The notes beneath the pieces are model-generated. The model saw only the letters and a list, made by a program, of their open reading frames with translations. It did not search any database and was not told the origin of the DNA. From assembly GCA_964431205.1 (NCBI GenBank), contig CAYSIX010000032.1, forward strand, positions 1-23,372: 23,372 nucleotides of DNA, given 5' to 3'. Within the stretch, counting starts at the first letter, position 1. Each line of letters starts with the position of its first letter. Positions 1 to 6,675 of this stretch are shown in pieces. Made by a program: the position numbers and the translations under genes. Origin of the DNA: CAYSIX01 sp964431205 (lineage in GTDB: Bacteria; Planctomycetota; Phycisphaerae; Phycisphaerales; Phycisphaeraceae).

Positions 1-181
1 GCAGACCGAACACCTCGCCGCGGTGGACCTCGAGGTCGATGTGGTCGACGGCCTTGACACGGTCGCGCAGCCAGAAGTCCTTGAAGACCTTGGTCAGCCC
101 GACGCACTTGACGACAATGTGGCTGACGTCGGAGGAGCCGTCGGAACGGGGTCGTGTTGTGGGGGTGGCCTGTTCAGCCAT
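1..181 (-). CDS. ABC transporter ATP-binding protein (N-terminal fragment)
   Basis: Only the first 60 codons are present; the gene runs off the left edge. The start is the ATG at 181-179. After a polar leader of about 20 residues the protein reads VKCVGLTKVFKDFW and then VDHIDLEVHRGEVFGL. This is the usual first strand and A-loop region of an ABC ATPase, stopping just before the Walker A motif expected off the edge. It lies 81 bp downstream of the third SPFH gene in the same direction, so it probably ends the SPFH operon. Its natural partner is the ABC-2 type permease at 5019-6095, which is transcribed the other way. The substrate cannot be told. The family call is firm despite the missing motifs. 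Confidence 0.85.
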   Translation of the reverse strand, partial: MAEQATPTTRPRSDGSSDVSHIVVKCVGLTKVFKDFWLRDRVKAVDHIDLEVHRGEVFGL

Positions 182-262
182 GTCGGGATCGTCGGGTCAC
201 TTCGTGCGGAGGCGATCGAATCGCCGTATGGAATCCTAGACGCGCCGGGGCGGCGAACCCAC

Positions 263-1603
263 CTACCGCCGCTGCTGCTGCCGGGCCTCGCGGGCGGCTT
301 CCTCCTGCTCTCGGAGGCGCTGCTGCTCACGCTCGCGGCGGACCTGCGGGTCGCGGTTGACGGTCACGTACGGCTGGCCGGGCATCGTGTAGAACGTCTC
401 GACGTCACCGGTGAGGATCTGTTCGCGGGCGTTCTGCCACAGGCGGGTCTTGACCAGCTCGGGGCTGCGCCGGTACTCCTCGAGCAGGGCCAGGAACGAG
501 TTCTGCTCGGTCTTGATCCGCTGAACGATCTGCGTGCGCTCGGTCTTGGCACGGCTGATGAGCGTGGCGACCTGCCCGCCGATGGCCAGCCCCCCCCGCT
601 GCTCGGGCAGCCGGCCCTCGCTCATCGTCGTGTTGATCTCTTGCAGCAGCCGCTCGGCGGTCGGCCCGTCGTCCACCAGGCGGGCTTCCTCGTACCCGCG
701 GATCATCTCGAACAGCCCGACGTGCGCCGCCCCCGCCGCCTCGTTGAGCGTCTGCGTCGCGCCCTGCCGCGCGTCGTTGATCAGCGTGGCGCGCTCGCTC
801 TCGGCGTTGATCACCGCCTGGTACGCGTCGCGGACCATCAGCGGCACGGTCGGGTCCCGCATCACGAACTCGTCGTAACTGATCCGCACGCCCGTGCCCA
901 GCTCGTCGAGCACCTGCTGCATGCGTGAGACGGCCACACGCGCGGTCAGGCGGTTGCGGATCACGTCGTCCGTGCTCGACTGGCCGATCGCGTACACGAT
1001 GCCCTGCTCGGCGACGCTTTCGATGATTCGTTGCAGCCGTTCCTCGCTGCCGACGTTCTGCACGTAATCGACCACACCGGTCAGCGGCTCGACCGCGTAG
1101 GTGATGCTGAACCGGGCGTGGACGACGTTGGCGTCGCCGGTGATCAGCGAGCCGTCCAGCTCCGGGTTCAGCGGCGCCGCGCGGTTGGCCAGCTCGTCGA
1201 GCGTGCGGCCGGCATCTTCCTCACGAACCTCGAACCAGAACGCCCGGTCGATCGTGAACGTCCGCGGCGCGATGTTCACCGCGATCTTCTGCTCGATCGG
1301 AACGGGCAGGCCGAAGTGCCAGCCCGGGCCGTACACCTGCTCGCCCTCCAGGCCGACGATCTGCCCGAACCGCGTCCGCACGACCCGCTCCTGCTCGTCC
1401 ACCAGGAACACGCCGCTGAACACGTACACCACCAGCAGGAAGACGATGATCCCCTTGAGGATCATGAAGCTGACGCGCAACGCGTCGGACAGCGACTGCT
1501 GCGCCGGGTCGAGCGATCCCAGCTCGGCGCCGTGGTCATGATCGTGGTCGTGATCATGATCGTGCGTGTGCAGGAACGGGTTTTTGATCTGGCGTTCGTC
1601 CAT
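263..1603 (-). CDS. SPFH-domain membrane protein, HflK-like, with His-Asp-rich N-terminus
   Basis: This is a 446-residue SPFH (stomatin/prohibitin/flotillin/HflK-HflC) protein. The N-terminus has alternating His-Asp residues at about 12-24. One membrane helix follows at about 46-67, then the SPFH core (VDEQERVVRTRFGQI to about residue 300), then a long charged, probably coiled-coil C-terminal part ending in an Arg/Gln/Glu-rich tail. In HflK the N-terminus is cytoplasmic and the SPFH domain periplasmic, forming a cage with HflC around the FtsH protease; that topology is inferred here. The ATG at 1603 follows GAAGG at short spacing. It is the third of three consecutive SPFH genes, 91 bp after the second. 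No ftsH is in the window, so an HflKC role is only an analogy. Confidence 0.88.
   Translation of the reverse strand: MDERQIKNPFLHTHDHDHDHDHDHGAELGSLDPAQQSLSDALRVSFMILKGIIVFLLVVYVFSGVFLVDEQERVVRTRFGQIVGLEGEQVYGPGWHFGLPVPIEQKIAVNIAPRTFTIDRAFWFEVREEDAGRTLDELANRAAPLNPELDGSLITGDANVVHARFSITYAVEPLTGVVDYVQNVGSEERLQRIIESVAEQGIVYAIGQSSTDDVIRNRLTARVAVSRMQQVLDELGTGVRISYDEFVMRDPTVPLMVRDAYQAVINAESERATLINDARQGATQTLNEAAGAAHVGLFEMIRGYEEARLVDDGPTAERLLQEINTTMSEGRLPEQRGGLAIGGQVATLISRAKTERTQIVQRIKTEQNSFLALLEEYRRSPELVKTRLWQNAREQILTGDVETFYTMPGQPYVTVNRDPQVRREREQQRLREQEEAAREARQQQRR
1532..1570 (-). repeat. Short tandem repeat encoding alternating His-Asp
   Basis: A run of CAT/CAC and GAT/GAC codons inside the HflK-like gene encodes alternating His and Asp, about residues 12-24. 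It sits just before the membrane helix. Such tracts can bind transition metals or vary in length by slippage; neither is shown here. Confidence 0.8.
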
Positions 1604-1694
1604 GGGCCTTCACACGATGGAGTGATCAAAGCGTGGCGTCGGTCTCGGACGGATCATCGCCGGGCGCGGTCAGGTCGGCGCTTCGGTCGGCCGG

Positions 1695-2660
1695 TCACGG
1701 CTGGTCCGGCGGGTTGCGGAACGGCTCGAGCACCCAGAGCTGCGAGGCGTCGAGGATGAACGTCGTGTTGTGCTCGAGCACCCGCCGCAGCGCCTCGATC
1801 TGTCGCAGGAAGATCGCGAACTCCACGTCGTCCTGGAACGAGGTGAAGTAGGACTCGGCCTCGCGATTGCCCTCGTCGCGGATCGCCTGGGCGCGGGACT
1901 CGGCGAAGGCCAGGATCCGCTCGGCCGCGCTCTCGGCGCGCGAGCGGATCGCCGCCGCCTCGGACCGCCCCTCCTCACGGATTCGTGAGGCCCGCGTCTC
2001 TCGCTCGGAGCGCATCCGCGCGAACACGTCCTCGGTCGTGGCCTCGGGCAGGACCAGCCGGCGGATGCCCACCTGCTCGACCGCGATGCCGTAGCCCGGC
2101 TGGATCGTGCCCAGACTCGCCCGCAGACGCTCGGCCGCACGCGCCTCGATCTCGGGCAGGCGGATCCGCGACGGATCCTCGTTTACGTACTCGTCGAACG
2201 TGTAGGACGACAGCTCGCCCTGCACCCCCCGCAGCAGCGTCCGCAACTGCTCCTCGGCCTTGACCACCGTCCCGAGACTTCGGAAAAATCCATACGCGTC
2301 CTCGATCCGCCAGGCGAGGTAGAGCTGCACGATGATGCTCTTCTGATCGGCCGTGGTCAGCTCGACGCTCTGGTCGTCGAGGATGTGGATCTTCTTGGAA
2401 TAGTCATAGACCTTCTGGATCGGCCAGGGGGCCTTGAAGTACAGGCCGGGCTCCAGGATCAGGCTGCCCGGGTCGACCGGTTCGCCGGTCTGCGGGTCCC
2501 GGGCGAGCTCGCCCGTCTCGGGGTCGCGTTGCGGCTCGGCGGCGCGGTCGAAGGTCGTCAGGACCGCGACCTCGTCGTAGTTGACCTGAAACAGGAACAT
2601 CTGGGTCAGCAGCAGGAGCCCCACGACGATGCCGATCAGGATGGCTAACTGGTTCTTCAT
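1695..2660 (-). CDS. SPFH-domain membrane protein, HflC-like
   Basis: A 321-residue protein with an N-terminal membrane helix (about 6-26), then an SPFH/band-7 domain starting at VNYDEVAVLTTFDRA. An Ala/Glu/Arg-rich coiled coil follows at about 210-295. The overall plan and length match HflC (about 330 residues). Residues about 45-66 hold an insertion in which the unit DP-TGE occurs twice, before LEPGLYFKAPWPIQKV; HflC-type proteins normally reach that motif sooner. The ATG at 2660 is preceded by GGAG at about 11 bases. It is the middle gene of the SPFH trio, 157 bp after the first gene and 91 bp before the third. It probably forms a hetero-oligomer with its neighbours (inferred from HflKC). 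Confidence 0.88.
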   Translation of the reverse strand: MKNQLAILIGIVVGLLLLTQMFLFQVNYDEVAVLTTFDRAAEPQRDPETGELARDPQTGEPVDPGSLILEPGLYFKAPWPIQKVYDYSKKIHILDDQSVELTTADQKSIIVQLYLAWRIEDAYGFFRSLGTVVKAEEQLRTLLRGVQGELSSYTFDEYVNEDPSRIRLPEIEARAAERLRASLGTIQPGYGIAVEQVGIRRLVLPEATTEDVFARMRSERETRASRIREEGRSEAAAIRSRAESAAERILAFAESRAQAIRDEGNREAESYFTSFQDDVEFAIFLRQIEALRRVLEHNTTFILDASQLWVLEPFRNPPDQP

Positions 2661-2817
2661 GGGCGGGTGGTCTCCGTTCTCATCGCGGTCGGCGTGCCGG
2701 CGGGGCCGCTCAGCCCCTCGGCGCCGAGCGCCCGCGGCGACAGGCCGGCCCGGTCGGTGCGGGCGGCGTGTGGGCCGGATCGGTTCGTGCGCGAGCGCGT
2801 CATGCGGTTGCCTTTGC

Positions 2818-4926
2818 TCATTGCGGCGGTTCGGCGATCAGCTCGAGGTCGGTGATGTCGTCCTGCATCTCGAAGCGGATGACGGGCACGTCCTCGGACT
2901 CGGCGGCGACGACGAACTTGCGGCGGCGGTTCAAGCCCTCGGCCAGCGTGTCCAGGTACGTGCGAAACTGATAGTAGCGCGGGGCCCGGCGATACATCGC
3001 GTAGGTCGAACGGGTCCGCATGGCGCGGGCCTTCTCGGTCAGCGCGTGCCGCCAGCGGTAGGCGCGGGCCTCGAAGATCAGTTCCGCCGACCGGCCGCCG
3101 GCCTCGTCCATCAGCCGCTCGACCTCGAGCTGCTGTTCGGCGATCTGCTGCTCGAGCGACTCGGGCGCGCCCGGGTCCTCGGCGCGCTCCTGCAGGGCCT
3201 GGAGCTTCTGCACCGCCGCGTCGATCCGCATCGCGCGGTCGCGCGAGCCGGCGATCTCCGACAGCTTCGTCACCGCCTCGCGCCGCGCCTCGTGGATCTC
3301 CGTCTGACGCCTCTGGAACGCGTTGATCTCCTCGTGGAACGCCGCGGCAACCTCGCTCACCTGTGGCGGGTGGATCGCCGTGATGGCGACGTACACGACG
3401 TCGATGCCCAGCGTGTGCTCGGTCCCGGCCAGCGCGTCGATGTCCCCCTGGATGCGATCCTCGAGCCAGTCGCCCGCCTCGATCCGCGCGCCGCTCATCA
3501 ACTCGTCGATGTCGTGGCGCACGAAATACTCGCTGACCCGGCGGGTCGCCAGGTTCCGCAGGACGTTCTCCGGCCGTTCCGCCGCGCGGACGAAGTCCTC
3601 GAGGTTCGAGATGCGGTACTTGACCACCACGCTGGCGCCGGCGAGCCCGGCCGCGACGCCGCGATCATCCGACCGCGACTCGTCCGCATTTTCGTCCTCG
3701 TCGTCCCCGCCCGCCGTCACCAGGTATCGCTCCGTGCCCTCGTGGTGTTGGTTGGTCCAGAGGATGGGCACGTTGGGCCTTTCCTTGCTCTGCTCGGCCG
3801 ACCCGACCAGGAACTGGTGCACGCGGTAGACGTCGTATCGCTTGGCGCGGGAGATCGGCCAGGGCCACTTCCAGCTCAGGCCCGGCTCGGCGATCCGCAC
3901 GAATCGGCCGAACCGCGTGATCACCGCCTGCTCCTGCGGGGCCACGACCACCATCGACGTCAGCCCGATCAGCACCAGCGCGCCGATCACGATCAGCGGC
4001 GTGATCGACCGCGCCAGCAACTGATAGAACCAGCTCGCCGAGATCTCGAACCCGAACTGGTAGTTGATCGTCTCCGAGATGATCTTGCCGATCGACTCGG
4101 GGCGGGTCAGCCACCCGAGCAGGCGGCTCTCGAAGGCGGGCTTGGGCACCTCGCCCGGCCGCCGCGGACGGTACAGCCCGAAGACGAACCCGAGCACCAT
4201 CTCGATGCCCAGCAGCACCATGATCGCGGGCACCGCCAAGGCGGCGAGGGCGAACCCGGTGCGGTTGTCGAAGTAGGCGGCGATCGCCGCGGCCAGCAGC
4301 AGGCCCGCCGCCACCACGTTGCCCATCAGGTACCCGGCGCCACCACGCAGCAGTTGCCACTGCTTGACCCGCGTCATCCCCGCCACGTACCGCGCCGCCA
4401 GGAACGCCACGAACGCGATTACCAGCAGGATGACCACGATCGCCCCGAGGTTGCCCTGGGCGTCGGCGTTGTCACGCAGCATCGCGGTGTTCGCCGGCTC
4501 GCCCGGCTCGAAGCCCACCTCCAGGTACCGCGCCACCAGCAACGCCCCGCCCACCGCCAGCAGGTAGCCGGCCACCAGCAGGCTCACGATCGGCAGCCAG
4601 TACTTGTAGAGCTGTTCCAGCCGTCGACGCGCGAACGCCAGCTGCTCGCCCGCCTCGTCAAAGATCGCCGCCGTCTGCGCGTCGGTCGCGGCGAGCTGCT
4701 CGGCCTCGAGCGCCTCGATCCGCTCCAGGCGGTGCTGGTGGTAAATGACCCACAGCACGATCCAGATCGGCACCCCCCCGAGCAGGTGCCACGCCGCCGC
4801 CTCCACCGCCGTCGAGTCCGTGTACAGACCCAGCAGCGCCATGCCCACGCCCAGCAGCACCTGAACGATCAGGCCCAGGATCGCCGCCGTCGCCCCGCGT
4901 TGATACGTCTGTTGATCTTCGATCAT
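2818..4926 (-). CDS. SPFH-domain protein fused to a six-helix membrane domain
   Basis: A 702-residue protein; the ATG at 4926 is chosen because residues upstream of it look untranslated. The N-terminal 300 residues hold about six hydrophobic segments (about 13-34, 46-63, 109-133, 161-180, 198-218, 226-252). A seventh (305-328) leads directly into the SPFH core (VVVAPQEQAVITRFGRFVRI). A Glu/Asp-rich insert lies near 407-422. The core ends near 540, and a heptad-like Glu/Arg/Gln-rich stretch (about 530-640) is probably coiled coil. HflK is about 420 residues with one membrane helix, so the polytopic front half is an added domain I cannot name. It is the first gene of the SPFH operon, 92 bp from the divergent permease gene. 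Confidence 0.85.
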   Translation of the reverse strand: MIEDQQTYQRGATAAILGLIVQVLLGVGMALLGLYTDSTAVEAAAWHLLGGVPIWIVLWVIYHQHRLERIEALEAEQLAATDAQTAAIFDEAGEQLAFARRRLEQLYKYWLPIVSLLVAGYLLAVGGALLVARYLEVGFEPGEPANTAMLRDNADAQGNLGAIVVILLVIAFVAFLAARYVAGMTRVKQWQLLRGGAGYLMGNVVAAGLLLAAAIAAYFDNRTGFALAALAVPAIMVLLGIEMVLGFVFGLYRPRRPGEVPKPAFESRLLGWLTRPESIGKIISETINYQFGFEISASWFYQLLARSITPLIVIGALVLIGLTSMVVVAPQEQAVITRFGRFVRIAEPGLSWKWPWPISRAKRYDVYRVHQFLVGSAEQSKERPNVPILWTNQHHEGTERYLVTAGGDDEDENADESRSDDRGVAAGLAGASVVVKYRISNLEDFVRAAERPENVLRNLATRRVSEYFVRHDIDELMSGARIEAGDWLEDRIQGDIDALAGTEHTLGIDVVYVAITAIHPPQVSEVAAAFHEEINAFQRRQTEIHEARREAVTKLSEIAGSRDRAMRIDAAVQKLQALQERAEDPGAPESLEQQIAEQQLEVERLMDEAGGRSAELIFEARAYRWRHALTEKARAMRTRSTYAMYRRAPRYYQFRTYLDTLAEGLNRRRKFVVAAESEDVPVIRFEMQDDITDLELIAEPPQ

Positions 4927-4985
4927 GGCCAGCGTTCCGTCCCTCGACTCGCCCGAGTCCCACTCACCCGGCCGCCGGGCCCAAC

Positions 4986-5015
4986 AACATACCAATCTCG
5001 GCCTATCATGGTCAG
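4986..5015 (-). promoter_or_regulatory. Putative promoter of the SPFH operon
   Basis: On the minus strand CTGACC (5015-5010) and TATGTT (4991-4986) are separated by 18 bp, giving a leader of about 55 bases. Each hexamer matches the sigma70 consensus at four of six positions. The -35 element lies between the -10 and the start codon of the divergent permease gene, so the two promoters would overlap. Confidence 0.3.
5004..5009 (+). promoter_or_regulatory. -10-like TATCAT close to permease ATG
   Basis: TATCAT ends 9 bases before the ATG at 5019, and no Shine-Dalgarno sequence lies between. If used, the transcript would have almost no leader. No good -35 is visible. Confidence 0.4.
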
Positions 5016-5018
5016 CCC

Positions 5019-6095
5019 ATGCTCCGACAACTGCTCACGATCAGCGGCAACACCTTCGTCGAGTCCATCCGGCAGCCGATCTTCGCGGTGCTCATCATCC
5101 TCGGCGGGCTGCTCATGGCCCTGAATACCGCCCTGGCCGCCTACTCCATGGAAACCGGTGGCGGCGACAACAAGATGCTCATCGACCTGGCCCTGAGCAC
5201 CGTTTTCCTGATCGGCATCCTCCTGGCCGCGTTCACCGCCACCGGCGTGCTCTCCAGCGAGGTCGAGAACAAGACCGTCCTCACCGTCGTCAGCAAGCCC
5301 GTCGCCCGCCCCCTGTTCGTCGTGGGCAAGTACCTCGGCGTTGCCGGCGCCATCGCCCTGGCTTACTACGTCCTGAGCCTGATCATCATCCTGACCCTGC
5401 GCCACCGTGTCATGTCCACCGCCTCCGACCACTTCGACGGCCCGGTGTGGACCTTCGGCGTGCTCGCCACCGTCATCGCCCTGCTCGTGGCCACCTGGGC
5501 CAACTACTTCTACAGCCGCGTGTTCAGCTCGACCTTCGTCGTCTGCATGGCCCTGACTCAGACCGCGGCCGTCGGCCTGGTCCTGGTCATCAGCAAGCAG
5601 TGGCAGCTCCAGTCGCCCATGACCGACCTGCTGGCGCGCCAGGGCGAGATGCTCCAGACGATCGTCGGCCTGGGCCTGATCTTCCAGGCCCTGCTCGTGC
5701 TCACCGCCGTCGCCATCGCCGCCTCCACCCGCCTCGGGCAGGTCATGACCCTGGTCGTCTGTCTCGGGCTCTTCGTCCTCGGGTTGATCAGCAACTCGCT
5801 CGGTCAGCTCGTCAACCAGCGGCTGAACATTCCGCACGGCCTGGGGATGATCGAGAACCTTCAGGCCATCTTCGCCGCCGACATCGAGTTTCACCAGAAG
5901 CTGATCTTCGCCGCCACGCGCCTCGGCTACCTGCTGATCCCGAACCTGCAGTTCCTCTGGCCCGCCGACGCCATCACCCAGGGCAACCCCTTCTCCGCCG
6001 GGCACTTCGTCACGCTCACCGTGTACAGCCTGCTGTACGTGGTGGTCATCCTCTCGATCGCGGTGGCGCTGTTTCAGACACGGGAAGTGGGGTAA
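5019..6095 (+). CDS. ABC-2 type transporter permease
   Basis: A 358-residue integral membrane protein with about eight hydrophobic segments (about 20-40, 55-78, 104-126, 144-161, 170-191, 212-236, 240-257, 330-353). The loop after the second helix reads SSEVENKTVLTVVSKPVARP. It matches the conserved E-x-x-x-KT-x-x-x-x-x-SKP loop of ABC-2 permeases related to NosY. No ATPase domain is present, so it needs a separate ATP-binding subunit. The obvious candidate is the ATPase fragment at the left edge, on the other strand beyond the three SPFH genes. The start is set by the ATG at 5019, since upstream in-frame sequence runs into the promoter region. Its substrate is unknown; NosY-like permeases act in export or in maturation of envelope proteins. 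Confidence 0.87.
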   Translation: MLRQLLTISGNTFVESIRQPIFAVLIILGGLLMALNTALAAYSMETGGGDNKMLIDLALSTVFLIGILLAAFTATGVLSSEVENKTVLTVVSKPVARPLFVVGKYLGVAGAIALAYYVLSLIIILTLRHRVMSTASDHFDGPVWTFGVLATVIALLVATWANYFYSRVFSSTFVVCMALTQTAAVGLVLVISKQWQLQSPMTDLLARQGEMLQTIVGLGLIFQALLVLTAVAIAASTRLGQVMTLVVCLGLFVLGLISNSLGQLVNQRLNIPHGLGMIENLQAIFAADIEFHQKLIFAATRLGYLLIPNLQFLWPADAITQGNPFSAGHFVTLTVYSLLYVVVILSIAVALFQTREVG

Positions 6096-6144
6096 AGCAT
6101 CGGCGAAGCAACAGGTGGCGCGACGACGCGCGGCACCGGTTTCC

Positions 6145-6164
6145 GGGTCCTCGTTGCTGGTTCC
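6145..6164 (-). repeat. Left inverted repeat flanking the four-helix-bundle gene
   Basis: Read on the minus strand, these 20 bases match 16 of 20 positions of 6652-6671 on the plus strand. The shared core is AACGAGGA. The two copies face each other across the four-helix-bundle gene. Confidence 0.5.
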
Positions 6165-6281
6165 TGCCAGCGCGTCGCCGGGCCTCTGACGCGGCGAGAC
6201 TGAGCCGTAGTCACGTGGACCCGTTTCGGGCAGATCGACGGTTGGCAGAAAGCCCGAGCGCTGACGCGAGAGATCGACCGC

Positions 6282-6662
6282 GTGTCCGACACCGGTCGGT
6301 TCGCACGAGACGTCGCGCTGCGTGACCGGATCCGTCCCGCGAGCGTGGCGACCATGTCGAACATCGCCGAAGGATTCGAGCGCGACGGCAACGCTGAGCT
6401 CATTCAGTCTCCTTGCATCGCCAAGGCTTCGGCCGCGGAAGTGCGATCTCAGCTCTATGTCGGCCTCAACGCCGGCTACATCGATGAGCGCACGTTTCGT
6501 CTGCTTGCTACGCAGGCCCGGGACGTTGGCGGAACGATCGCGGGACTGATCAACCACCTGCGTCGCTCGCCGATGAAGGGATTGAAGTTTTTGCCACATG
6601 AGCCGCTCATCACCGACGGTCTGCAACCGCCTGGCCGCCCACGAGAAACGAGGAGCCGGTAA
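6282..6662 (+). CDS. Four-helix-bundle protein (S23/IVS family), probably decaying
   Basis: The 126 codons from a GTG contain the hallmark MSNIAEGFERDGNAE and AAEVRSQLYVGLNAGYID. These belong to the S23 family (23S rRNA intervening-sequence proteins, relatives of the Avd protein of diversity-generating retroelements). Family-like sequence continues in frame upstream (TRFGQIDGWQKARALTREI, from about 6219) with no start codon before the stop at 6201-6203. An ACG at 6213 sits where the initiating ATG would be expected. Several normally conserved positions are altered, for example QSPCIAK where the family usually has QFL-IAK. The last ~20 residues read through the right flanking repeat. I read it as a 5'-damaged copy; translation from the GTG remains possible. 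It overlaps no neighbour and points toward the end of the ATPase gene. Confidence 0.6.
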   Translation: MSDTGRFARDVALRDRIRPASVATMSNIAEGFERDGNAELIQSPCIAKASAAEVRSQLYVGLNAGYIDERTFRLLATQARDVGGTIAGLINHLRRSPMKGLKFLPHEPLITDGLQPPGRPRETRSR

Positions 6663-6671
6663 CGAGGAACC
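6652..6671 (+). repeat. Right inverted repeat flanking the four-helix-bundle gene
   Basis: Counterpart of 6145-6164 (16 of 20 positions match in inverted orientation). It overlaps the stop codon of the gene and is preceded by a shorter related motif, ACGAGAAACGAGG (6641-6653). Confidence 0.5.
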
Positions 6672-6675
6672 TGAC

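Noticed and set aside
1532..1570. Tandem repeat considered as a CRISPR-like or satellite array
   Set aside because: It is a short in-frame His-Asp codon run inside a gene, without spacers.
263..2660. Calling the two smaller SPFH genes hflK and hflC outright
   Set aside because: Architecture is similar, but there is a third SPFH gene, no ftsH nearby and ABC genes instead, so orthology is not supported.
2629..5124. Long open frame of 831 codons on the plus strand, antisense to the large SPFH gene
   Set aside because: The translation is dominated by Arg, His, Gln and Asp with no domain. It mirrors the codon bias of the real minus-strand gene, whose SPFH motifs are clear.
4923..6626. Open frame of 567 codons on the minus strand across the permease and the four-helix-bundle gene
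   Set aside because: Gly/Asp/Glu/Gln-rich shadow translation that spans two genes recognised on the plus strand.
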